Source of the DNA: Melanocharis versteri
Lineage: Eukaryota; Chordata; Aves; Passeriformes; Melanocharitidae
Assembly (NCBI GenBank): GCA_013397845.1
Contig: VZTG01001078.1
Span: forward strand, 599,291 to 663,290
DNA length: 64,000 nt
Direction: 5' to 3'
The number at the start of each line of letters is the position of its first letter. The first letter of the stretch is position 1. A program made the translations under genes and the position numbers. Below are positions 11,701-21,900 of this stretch, one piece after another. Under the pieces are notes generated by a model. It searched no databases, had not been told where the DNA came from, and worked only from the letters and a program-made list of their open reading frames with translations.

Positions 11701-14156
11701 TCTTTTAGGTTTAAACAATGCCACATTCCAACATAATTCACTGCCTTGTACAGGTGTGGTGTGCTGGTTTCAGACACATTTAACTGAATGTCCTTTAGCA
11801 CACAGAGTGAATTTTGCACAAACTGAAGAACACCATGCAGCAGCCAATCTGGGAAGCTGTGAACCAGCTACTGCAATAATTCCACCTGTGCTGTTATCCA
11901 GACATAAATCAGACCCTCTGTGTCCTGCCGAGACAGCAAGACTTGAACTTTTGCTGAATTCCTACACAGATGAAAAATAAAAAGAAAGCCTTGACAATGT
12001 AGTTGATGTGGCACTCAAAGGAAAGCTTGAAGTCACAGATGAAACCGAGATTACAAGGTGGTTGGAAAGTATATAAGAATCCCATCAAACAGAACCACAC
12101 AGAGAAGAGGGCTAGGAGGAACCTGCTGCTTTGCCAGTGACAACCAGCACGATTCAGTATCACAAGATGATCCAACCTACAAAGACACAACATGAGAGAA
12201 ATCTCCTGTCCGACCCTCAGTAACAGCAGGAGAAACAGGCAGGACACGCTAGCTGATAACTAAAAAATGTTTGAATGAAAATACCTACAGAATAAATGGA
12301 GGAAATCAGCTTGATTTTTGTCTCATACAGACATACATCAGAAGAAATTCATTGAGTTCCAGAGTTCCAGGCATGTAGAAGACACAAATGAGATAAGATG
12401 CAAACGCCTGCAGTCAGATTTTATCACCTTAACATATGTGGAGTGTGTACTTTCCCACCTGAGATATCTCTCTAATCAGTGCCACTGAAGCTTCTACTCA
12501 GTGGAGTAAGGCAATAGGTAGACTGGCTAAAGGTAAAAACAGCATCTTTTACAGCTTTAGTAAAGGGATTCAGGAGCTTTCTATAGACTACTCCAGAGGA
12601 GACTGCAGTTTCCACAATAAAAATCAGAATTTTTGAAGGAGAATGACAATATAATTCTTTAAAAATAACAGAATTCCTTTACGGTAACAGAAAATGTTTA
12701 ATTTCTGGAGAAAATTTACATGATTCTAGTGCACACACATACCCACCCCTTCTTCCTATGAGTCAGAAGCTTTTTGTTTGCACACTCAAGAGTGGTGTGT
12801 TTAAGGCCATAAAAGATGCAACGAAAGAAAGTAAATTCAGTTTAAGAGGAGATATTTTCAATGTTTGTAAGTAAAGAAAAAAAAAAGTCTAATTGAAACC
12901 AAAATGCCAACACATTGAAACAAATTTCCCAGGATGGAAATATCTGTTCTGTCCCAATCTGAGAGGAATTCTGCATTACACCTCTCAGAATCATTTGATT
13001 CAAGCACTTGTCTTCCAGGGAAGGTCTTTAATGGACAGGTATATTTGAATCTACTTACAAAGCAACAGAAACGAAAATTCTCATCAACAGTCAAATCTTG
13101 CTGTTTTTGACAAGAACTGCAATTTATGCTGTAAAAACTTTGAAAGAAGTTGGGAATTAAATTGTACTTCAAAAAGCTCTTTCAATACATTGTGTGGTAA
13201 ATAATACACCAAGACAGAAAACAGACTGGCAGGATTTTGGAGAGCAATGTCCTGTATTTTTACATCACCAACGACACATTGGAGCCTTCTGAACAGTTAC
13301 ACATTTGTTTGGGATTCAGTGCAAGAAACTGCTATCCTGAAACCTGATCATATTGTGAGTTATCTTTGCCAAAAGTCATAAATTCAAGAACAGAGAACAC
13401 ATATTGGGTGTCTGGAAACAGTGGAGGTAATTTTTCCCTTCAGACCTACTAGAGATTTTCACTATAATGAAAAACTCTAAGGTATCATTATAGAAATAAG
13501 TTGGGAAACTGTTTCCCAGCCAAAATTACTTGGATCCACTTTATACGCTAGGAAAAATACCCACTGAAATCATAAAAACTCTCTGGATTTACACTGTTAG
13601 CTTCCCATAAAGCCAGCTGTTGATACCCAATTATTTTAAATGCCTTGCAATGATCCCAGCTCATTTCCTATCTGGGTCACACAAGGCCCTGAAAGCCAAA
13701 GCACACAGGCAGGCTCAGAGGTGCAGGAGCAGAGGCAGGAACGAGCTGCCAGCAGAGCCATTCCCAGCAATCAGAGCTCGACAAGCACCTACAGACTCCC
13801 TGAAATAGAAAAATGTCTGGAACTGGGGTACCTACCCTCAAATATCCCTGCCTCCAGGGGTCCCAAGCAAAAGACATATTTGGGCTGCAGAGTTTTGCGT
13901 GGCTCTCTTGACAGCATGAAGCAGAACATTTTCCACGTGGAAGATTCAGCCAGTTCTTTGGCAGCTTGGTTTTTAATGAGGAAACACTTACTCCACAAAG
14001 GCAAAATACGTAGCGATTTAACTGAAATTTTCACTAAGGCACACTTTATCTAAAGATCAAAATTGTAAACTTGTGAAGCAAAACATGGTACATCATCAGT
14101 TTTAGTGTGCATCATCTATCATAGCTATAGAATTAAATGAGCAAGGGGACCAAAAG
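8758..14156. other. Single-copy A/T-rich sequence
   Basis: No gene or transposon is recognised. Small simple-sequence items are an imperfect GAGT tetranucleotide run at about 11565-11587 and an A11 tract near 11422. The longest open frame (13640-14053, plus, 137 codons) has no domain features. A frame at 10525-10851 contains a cysteine pair that superficially resembles a zinc finger but fails the pattern. Confidence 0.55.
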
Positions 14157-14223
14157 TGTATATATATATATATATAAGAACAAAAGCGAAGTGTATATAT
14201 ATATATACATTTATATATTATAT
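14157..14223. repeat. Compound TA microsatellite
   Basis: Two TA arrays (14159-14176 and about 14193-14206) are separated by a 17-base spacer. The words CAAAAGTGTATATA and GCGAAGTGTATATA before each array suggest that the array plus its left flank was duplicated once, at about 33-base spacing. A further TA-rich tail runs to 14223. Such arrays are length-variable and can extrude hairpins. Confidence 0.9.
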
Positions 14224-15151
14224 GAACAAAACCAGAATTTTCCAGCTGGAACTAAAATATAAAAAGCTCAAATTTGTTAACACAGGCTGGAAATAGTGGT
14301 TTACAAACAGTTCAGAGCTGTAGCTTTGATTCAAGGTTATCTCATTTTCATGTAAGCAAGTGGACAAAATTAGCAAAATTCAAGAACATGAGGGAAAGTT
14401 GACCATACCTATTTGTAAAACAAAACTACCCGGAAATGCCTACATATCTTTTTGCAAAGATTTATTTTATTCCCTTTGTATATTGCACGCACATAGGTCT
14501 GTGAAAAGAAATTTAGATTCTTCTATGGATGCAACAATATTCAAAACAGGACATTTGAGAGGATGCCATGACTGACCTAGCAGGAGGTAGATTCACTATT
14601 CATTCTTGGTATTGCAGGGCAGGGAATTATGTCAACACTATAAAACAACACAGGGCATAATTTTTCCTTTCTCTTTTCCTCGGGACTGTATTCCACTTGA
14701 ATCAGGCAACTGGGAGACACAGAGGAGACTTGTGCTTCTCAGGATATGTGTTCTGTTTAATTGCTGAAGGCATGAAGCCTTTTTAAAGGTTTGTCAATAA
14801 AATCCCTATTTAGTTAACCCCAATCTCTTCAGATCTCTTGTTACAGGCAGCCTTCTGCTCTTAACATCTGGGCAGGCAAAGCCTCCAATTACACTGCTGC
14901 ATTTGGTAGCTTACCAGAGCTAGACAAGGGTCCCAGAATATCCATTTCCCCTGGTAGCTGCTTATCCCTGGCTGGGCCGATGACACGCAGCCTTCCTGGC
15001 ACACGAGGCACGTAATCGTGTGGCACACACCCAGCGTGTGTGCACGCTCCCCGTAAATCCAAAGCTCTCTGTGACCTGCCACCTTCTGGGGCTGGACTGA
15101 CATCTGTCACAGCTCTGCTCTGTAATTGGTGGGGCAGGGCAAAGGGAGAGA
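14224..15151. other. Single-copy sequence becoming G+C-richer to the right
   Basis: No feature is recognised. From about 14940 onward the base composition shifts to more G+C and more CpG (for example the stretch at 14980-15050), leading into the tandem repeat. Overlapping open frames on both strands there are consistent with fewer A/T-rich stop codons. Confidence 0.55.
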
Positions 15152-15281
15152 GCAGCCCGAGATGGAGATCTCAGCCAGGAGCCCATCACACCACCAGCTC
15201 CTCTCTCCTGCTGCAGCCCGAGATGGAGATTGCAGGCAGGTGCCCATCACACCACCGGCTCCTCTCCCCTGCTGCAGCCCG
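15152..15281. repeat. 61-base tandem repeat, about 2.1 copies
   Basis: Unit 1 is 15152-15212, unit 2 is 15213-15273, and a third unit starts at 15274 (GCAGCCCG) before diverging. Both full units begin GCAGCCCGAGATGGAGAT and share CCCATCACACCACC. They differ at several internal positions (for example TCTCAGCCAGGA versus TGCAGGCAGGT). This is a short G+C-rich minisatellite next to an assembly gap. Confidence 0.93.
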
Positions 15282-15662
15282 CTCCTTTGGGGGAAAAGGC
15301 AGGAGCAGGCAGGAGGCTGCTGAGCTGGCTCTGGACCAGAGGGCAGGCACCTGCCAGCTCCTCCCAAAAGCCTTGGGGAGCTGCAAATCATCGAACTCCT
15401 CCAAATCAAGACATGGGGCTCCATCCAAAATAAAGATCTACTATCAATCAAACGCTTCCACGGCAAGATTTCTCCTTAATGGGTCCCAAATATTGAAGAA
15501 AGCCAAGTCTCAGCACAGTTGTCTCCCCTGCACCAAGATAAAACTATGACTTTTTTCCTCCAAGCCTTGACATCTGCAACTACACATTACCACAACGTTC
15601 ACAAAGTTAAGTTTCTGGAATTTGTCAACTTGAACACTTAACAGCCTTTCTTTTTGTAACAC
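15242..15662. repeat. Direct repeat copy A (421 bases), ends at the 38-N gap
   Basis: It starts inside unit 2 of the 61-base tandem repeat and ends exactly at the Ns. It matches 15701-16121 over the same 421-base length without a visible indel. I count nine substitutions, eight of them transitions, all in the right-hand 240 or so bases (about 98% identity). The edges coincide with the gap, as in the 8 kb case. Confidence 0.93.
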
Positions 15663-15700
15663 NNNNNNNNNNNNNNNNNNNNNNNNNNNNNNNNNNNNNN
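15663..15700. other. Assembly gap of 38 Ns
   Basis: A run of 38 Ns separates two 421-base near-identical direct repeats. The true gap size is not known from the sequence and may be negative, meaning the flanks overlap. Confidence 0.97.
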
Positions 15701-16121
15701 GCCCATCACACCACCGGCTCCTCTCCCCTGCTGCAGCCCGCTCCTTTGGGGGAAAAGGCAGGAGCAGGCAGGAGGCTGCTGAGCTGGCTCTGGACCAGAG
15801 GGCAGGCACCTGCCAGCTCCTCCCAAAAGCCTTGGGGAGCTGCAAATCATCGAACTCCTCCAAATCAAGACATGGAGTTCCATCCAAAATAAAGATCTAC
15901 TATCAATTGAACGCTTCCACAGTAAGATTTCTCCTTAATGGGTCCCAAATATTGAAGAAAGCCAAGTCTCAGCACAGTTGTCTCCCCTGCACCAAGATAA
16001 AACTATGACTTTTTTCCTCCAAGCCTTGACATCTGCAACTATACATTACCACAACATTCACAAAGTTAAGTTTCTGGAATTTGTCAACTTGAACACTTAA
16101 CACCCTTTCTTTTTGTAACAC
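15701..16121. repeat. Direct repeat copy B (421 bases), begins after the 38-N gap
   Basis: Counterpart of 15242-15662, continuing past 16121 into unique sequence (CTGAAATTTTCTCTTG). Differences from copy A are mostly transitions, for example GGGGCTCC versus GGAGTTCC and ATCAAACG versus ATTGAACG. This is what two alleles or haplotypes would look like. A true tandem duplication cannot be excluded from sequence alone. Confidence 0.93.
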
Positions 16122-17448
16122 TGAAATTTTCTCTTGTATCATACTGAACTTTCCCTCCTGAATAACTCTCAAAATTGATGCATTTATCTCTTGTTTTTTC
16201 CTTCATTTTCATTTTTAGTTCCTCCTCTGCAGCTAAATCAGTGTCTTTAAAGGCTTATTAGGAGTTGTTGAGAATTTAATATTTTAATGTCGAAAGTCTG
16301 ACAGTGAAATTACTGAGATTCTGTAGCAACATAGGCCAATTTTCCAGCTTTTTTAGAAAGCAACAGAATATCATTGCCCTCTGTTTTTTCCCAGTCCATC
16401 TGCCAGCTAATTTACCGACACAAGTAAAACCATCTTTTCTGTTCTCTGTACTTACTTTTCTTTCACTTTTCATCCAGCTCCGTGAAAATGAACAAGGTTA
16501 GATCAGCTGCATAAATTTCTCTTAAAGCTTCTATTTTAACCTTCAAACCTTGTGTTTGTCACTTTAGGTTTATGTGCCAAAGACATGAGAAAGCAAAAGC
16601 CAGCAGTTTGTCAACGCATGATCTCTGGGGATATGGGTACTGTTTCAGCTGTCACCATGTCACGCTATACACCTATTGATGTAACTTTTGATGTGCAGCA
16701 ACAAATGGTAAACAATTCCTCTCTCAGAGAGCACTTCTGCCTGTGTTGGAGTCAGTGCTTTTGATCAATAAACCATTGAGGTATCTTCCAGCAGGAATAT
16801 TATTCGAAGTGTTGCTCAGGAGCAACATGCTCCATGCATTATTTGTTTTCAGGGCTGTGAGCTTTTTATTTCTATTCTCTCTTCAAGCACCTCTTTACTG
16901 CTCACTGTTTATCCAAATCCTGAAAAGGATCACTGGTTTCTATTGGTGTTAGATTTAATCAAAACAATAGGTCACTATCTGTATTACCTCAAGCACAAAT
17001 TTCCTTTCTTTCTGTGGCACTGGTACCTAACAGAACCTAACATTTCTTCATGTTAGGCCCAACACTTACTTCTTCTAACATAATTCCCTGGGTTCTCTGA
17101 GTCCTTATGAACTCACAGCCCCTGCATTTCCTAGTTACAATGTAAGGTTTTCCAGGCTGCTTCAGAGCTTACAAGTGGAACTTACAGTAACTACCTGCTG
17201 TCAGTATGTTCAGGGTTTTACATATTTCTTCATTTTCAAATCCCTCTTCTGCAAATGCATTCTGAACCAGCCATCTCCACCACTGCTACATGGAAGTGCC
17301 ATCATCTCTCTGTCTTGGTGAAACTAGTGACTTTATGCTCTTTATCCAAGCTGGTGTAGATTCTACTCCTAGTACCTTAGATGCACTGCTGTGTTGGTAA
17401 GTGACATCCTCAAATCCATGCAGACCAGTTTCCCACGTCGTTAACTTC
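16122..17448. other. Single-copy A/T-rich sequence
   Basis: No repeat, RNA or exon is recognised. Open frames stay at or below about 70 codons. Confidence 0.6.
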
Positions 17449-17495
17449 AGTGATGTGCTAATATAAAACCGTTAGTGATATGCCAATATAAAGCC
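17449..17495. repeat. Short imperfect tandem duplication, two units
   Basis: AGTGATGTGCTAATATAAAA (unit 1, 17449-17473) is followed directly by AGTGATATGCCAATATAAAG (unit 2, 17474-17495). It is a small local duplication with no sign of function. Confidence 0.8.
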
Positions 17496-17894
17496 TAAAA
17501 CCTGCTGTCCCCTGTCAGTGGTCTCTCTTTTCTCCTCACCTCCCAGCAGTTTCTCCTGTAAACTGACCCATTCAGACGGCTTTTTTCTTCTGTCTAACAC
17601 ACCAGAGCTCTTGTCTCAATTTTCACTTTGTTAAAAATGTAAACGAAGAGTCGTCTGTGCTCTTGGCACTACATTTATAGATAGCTCCGTTTTCTCAAAG
17701 GCCAGGTGTTAAAGGCCCTGGGTGTTCACAACAGAATCTGTCCTTCTGTTTAGGCAGCTTTTACACACTCTACCCACACTGGGATTTTGTTTTTCTACAA
17801 AGTTCCAGTCAGATTCCAGGGCTATTATGGAGACAGTTGATGGCACTTTATTTGCCAAGTCTATTGAATCCATCCTTACCGACAGATTTGCAGA

Positions 17895-17987
17895 ACTGTG
17901 TGATACTAACCTTGCCATGAGGAAGAGACAGAGGGGTTAGAACAAGATGATCCCTTGCAACCCAAACCACTTTATGGTTCTATGAAT
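17895..17987 (+). mobile_element. CR1 LINE 3' tail
   Basis: GGGGTTAGAACAAGATGATC, then CCTTGCAACCCAAACCACTT and TATGGTTCTATGAATAA follow the sense CR1 3' end (typically GGGGTTGGACTAGATGATCT, CCTTCCAACCCAAACCATTC, TATGATTCTATG). Only the terminal 90 or so bases are recognisable, so the copy is heavily 5'-truncated or its upstream part has decayed. Confidence 0.78.
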
Positions 17988-18785
17988 AATTTTTTCTTAG
18001 AATTCTGTTTTCTGAGCCCTTATGTCAGTTCCATATCTTATGGTTTTCCTCATGAATGTGCAAACCTTCACCTCTGCGATAGTAACACAACCTCTACTTC
18101 ACTGCTGTTCTTTCCTGTATTCTGTCTTCTGCCTCAAAATTCCCCACTTGTCACCTTCATTAAACTGTTCTCCTTGACTTACAGTCCCACTGGATGTTAG
18201 GGATGCTTTATCTTGCCTCTGAAACACACCAAAAACTGTTTGTTTGAGGCTTGCATTCTGGATGCACTTTTCAGTGCTGAACTGTACTTTTGCAGCACCG
18301 GATTAAACCCTTGGCACAGTCTTTTCTATGAAGGTGTACCCAGCTGAAAAAAATTCTGAATTATAAATAAGCACACATCAAAATCCAAGTTTTGAGAGGA
18401 CTGAAAATATTTGCAGACTCCAAAGGAATTTGGCAGCAGCTTTTGGGTGGAAAAATATTCAGGCTACAAAAGTTAGAACAATAGCCGACATCTGACAAGG
18501 CAATATTTTTAATGCCACCTTTCATTTCAAAAAGCTGGATTATGTTATGTTGCACAGTGATGTCAGACACACTGTGAATATCACAGCCAACTAGCAAAAA
18601 AAAATAATCATCAGAGCTATTCCCTTTGCTGAATTTAATGCCCAGACAGGAAGGGTTCCCCTCCTGCCTTGCTGCTGCAGCATTTTTCACAGCTCTGCTC
18701 CAACGTCATGTTCTCTGTGACACCTTTCATCTGAAGATATCAAAGCAAGCCACAGACTCACGCTAATAACAGACTATTCCCAGAA
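17988..18785. other. Single-copy sequence, nothing recognised
   Basis: Open frames of up to 109 codons (18361-18690, minus) show no domain features and carry no initiation or splice context that I can argue for. Confidence 0.6.
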
Positions 18786-18952
18786 TACTTATGAGGTAAG
18801 AAATTACTATAATGCCCAATTTATTGATGAGAAAACTGAATCAGAGTTTTGTTAGTGAGAAAACTGAATTAGAAATTTATTAAACCAAATTAGGAATTGA
18901 TTAGAGGTGACAGATGTCAGACTTAACCCCTGAATTCCTGGCTGCCAGCCCT
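18786..18952 (-). repeat. MIR-like ancient SINE
   Basis: Read on the plus strand it follows the antisense MIR order: TATGAGGTAAGAAATTACTA, then GCCCAATTTATTGATGAGAA, AACTGAATCAGAG, and at the far end ACTTAACCCCTGAATTCCTG. The corresponding MIR blocks are TATGAGGTAGGTACTATTAT, CCCCATTTTACAGATGAGG, AAACTGAGGCACAGAG and TCGAACCCAGGTCTCCTGAC. A duplication of about 30 bases (GAGAAAACTGAATCAG and GAGAAAACTGAATTAG) interrupts it at 18828-18875. The copy is old and inactive. Confidence 0.72.
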
Positions 18953-21900
18953 GGATAATGCATGCACACTTCTCAGCAGCCTGCGATTGAACTCAGTGTT
19001 TTTGCCCGTGACACCAATCCAGCTGCAGGCAGATGAAGGTATTCCTCCCACGCCCCAGAGCAATTCATTACATTACACTCTACCCTTATTACAACAAAGT
19101 GGTGCCATTAAAGCCCATCCTACAGAGCCCCTCTGGAGCGTGTGACCAGAATGAAAGCAGCAGGGCACAGTTCACGAGCCACCAGTGAAGCACTTTACCA
19201 CAACTTGCTTTCAGAAGCAAAAGCCTCATTTTAAATAAAACAAAAACTTCTGCTTTGATAAATGCTGGCTGCTTCAAAAAGATATTCTGTTCTCAAGTCT
19301 CCCCAGCTAAATGCCACCACAGCTGTAAGGGCCAACCACGTGTGTAGTCAGGCTGGGAATTATCCACATAAATAAAGAGCACAGCTTGAAACACTGACTT
19401 TTTCCTGATCAAAAGGGCCTGGGAGGCAACTGGACAGTTTGGATCAGGCAAAGGATAGGGCTTTTATTATTTTCAAAGAACACCCCAGTGAATAGAGTAG
19501 CCAACGTGGCCCTGGTGGCAGTGATACGTTCTTACAATCCCCTCATCCCACACAAATTACTCAAAAGCTTGGCTTGGGGTCTATTTATGGTTTGGGGGTT
19601 TTCCATTTTTCTTTTTGTTTAAGAACTTTCGTAGGGAAAACCTGAAATACAATCAATCCTTTCATGAGGCTTTTTAATATCATTGCCCCAGCTACCTCCC
19701 TCACATACCAAATAATAAATTGCAAATACTAACAAAGAAATCTTCTCATATGTCATTTTACCCATATTAAGAAAATAAGTGCCTAAATTCTATCAAAGTA
19801 CATTTTTTAAAAATTTTACTATGAATTTTCATATTAGTTTTCTTTGTATATCGGTCTGAAATGAAAAAAGAACATAGAAAAAATCTCTATCTTTCCTGTT
19901 TTTATCTGGTTTCTTCCACTAGCTATTTTCCATTAGTTATGCTTAAATGCAAGATTCAACAGGAAAAAGTTATTAATTAAAAAAAGCAAACCCACGAAAT
20001 ATTCACACTCTTACACTTTGTAAAGTTGTTCTATTTAACCAAACCTAAAGGATTTAAGGATTTGAGCCACACAATAAAGCAAAATGTTCTCCAGAAAGAA
20101 CTGTTTCTCTTTTAACAGAAAAAAATCTGACATGAGTGTTATGTGGCAACTAAGCAATGTATTCCAAATAAATATACTCCTTCTATATTGTGAATTTTGC
20201 AGTTTGTTTTCATGCTAAACAGAAGTACTGTGGCAATAACAGCAATGACTTTGGTCTTGACTTCTTGCACAGCAATCCAGAAGGGGACAGAGTTCCACCT
20301 TGTTCTTCAACTGTTGTCTATTGTATCATCTTATGACCACATATACAATAAAATATCCTTACTAATGCCACAAAAACATGACAAATGCAGATCTGTTATC
20401 TAAAACAAGAAAGATTCAGAGACAATCTTTAGTTCTCCTATCTCAAACCAGTTTGATTTTCAGAGTTGTGGTGTTTTGATTGGCATCAATTTGCAGAAGA
20501 AAACTTTACAAACTCAAAATACAGTAGCATTACTTGTACAACAGATGAGACAATAAGGTAGTAAAAAACTAAATTGAAACTGTAAAAGGTATATCCTCCT
20601 TGAGTGGTATGCTTTGGTTTTTAAATGCCAGGCAGAAATTACAATATTATTTTCTATAAATGATCTCGTAGGATTACCTGTGATAATTGTTATGAAGTTA
20701 ATATTTTCTAACTGCTTCACCTGAATACAAAGCTATAAAACATCAATGTCACCGCAGGCTTACCTGCTTTGCCTGCAAATGTAAATGAGTGGGTGTAAAA
20801 CAAATCTCCAGCCTGTTGCCAATATGGGAAACCTACAGAGCAGTAACAGCCACTGCCTATACTGGATATTCCTGGAATACCACCTGTGATATAATGACTA
20901 AGAGCTGATAAAGATCTAATTTAATTGAAGCTACAGCAAAATGTCCCTTTGACCTGGGCAGCAGTAGTAGCAATTCCTCTGGCTTTTCTTAACAGTGGTA
21001 GAATTCTAGAGCTTGTTAAATTCCATGGTTTCAGACTACTGACTTCCAGTAAAGCATTAATCATCAGTTGCTAAAAAGACTGTGCCCTATGAAGCACATT
21101 TTAGGAACATATTTGTGCACCTATTTTTTTTTTTATTTTAAAAACATTTATTTGCCCTCACTGTAAAGCTTATTTCCCCAAAACACCACCTGCAAGGGGT
21201 AGTGTAGCACAGGAAACAAAACTGAACCCTTCTTTATCTGAGTGATCTAAAAGTAGTTACTGTACCTGTGGTGTAAGGAAGAGTATTTTAATGGCTATGG
21301 AATTTCTCCCTGTTTGAAGCATGTCCCTAACATGGATCTTTCTTATCTGAAGCCTGAAATTCATTGTTTGATGGGGCAGGCCTGAATACAAGACACTGAC
21401 GAAATTTATGGTCATATTTTGAAGGCCCAGATCCATATTCTAAGGAGAGAGAAGTCGTGTCTTTCCTTCAGAAACACTTGTTTCCTATTCTCACTCTTCC
21501 ATCAAATACCTTCGTAGCTTCTATATTCAGAGTCTAAGGGATGAGGAAGGAAGTGGAAGTTTTTTGTTGTTTTAAACATCACTATGCAATACTTGTAGAT
21601 TAAATCATGGAAAAAAAAACATTCCAGAAGATTACAATCTGATGCAGATGGGAAAAGAAGCAGAGCCAGGCAGGGTGAGGAATGTTATCAGAAACGCCTA
21701 TTTGTATCTCATGGTCCAGAGTGCAAAAGTAGAAACATATTTTCTTTAAACACCCAGAAATTAGAATTCTTTTTGATATATGATAATGCTTAAACTTTCC
21801 ACCAAACAACGAGAAGCTGGATTTGAGAGAATCAAGGCCAGATTTCCCAAGCAGAGAGTCCAATCCTAAATGCCTGAGAGGTTAAATACAAAACATTTGG

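Noticed and set aside
15040..15549. 169-codon plus-strand open frame
   Set aside because: It runs through the 61-base tandem repeat and into the gap-flanking duplication. Several overlapping frames exist on both strands, and the product is repeat-derived low-complexity sequence.
15510..15887. Open frame crossing the N gap with undetermined residues
   Set aside because: Its continuity depends on the arbitrary number of Ns, and it joins two duplicated contig ends.
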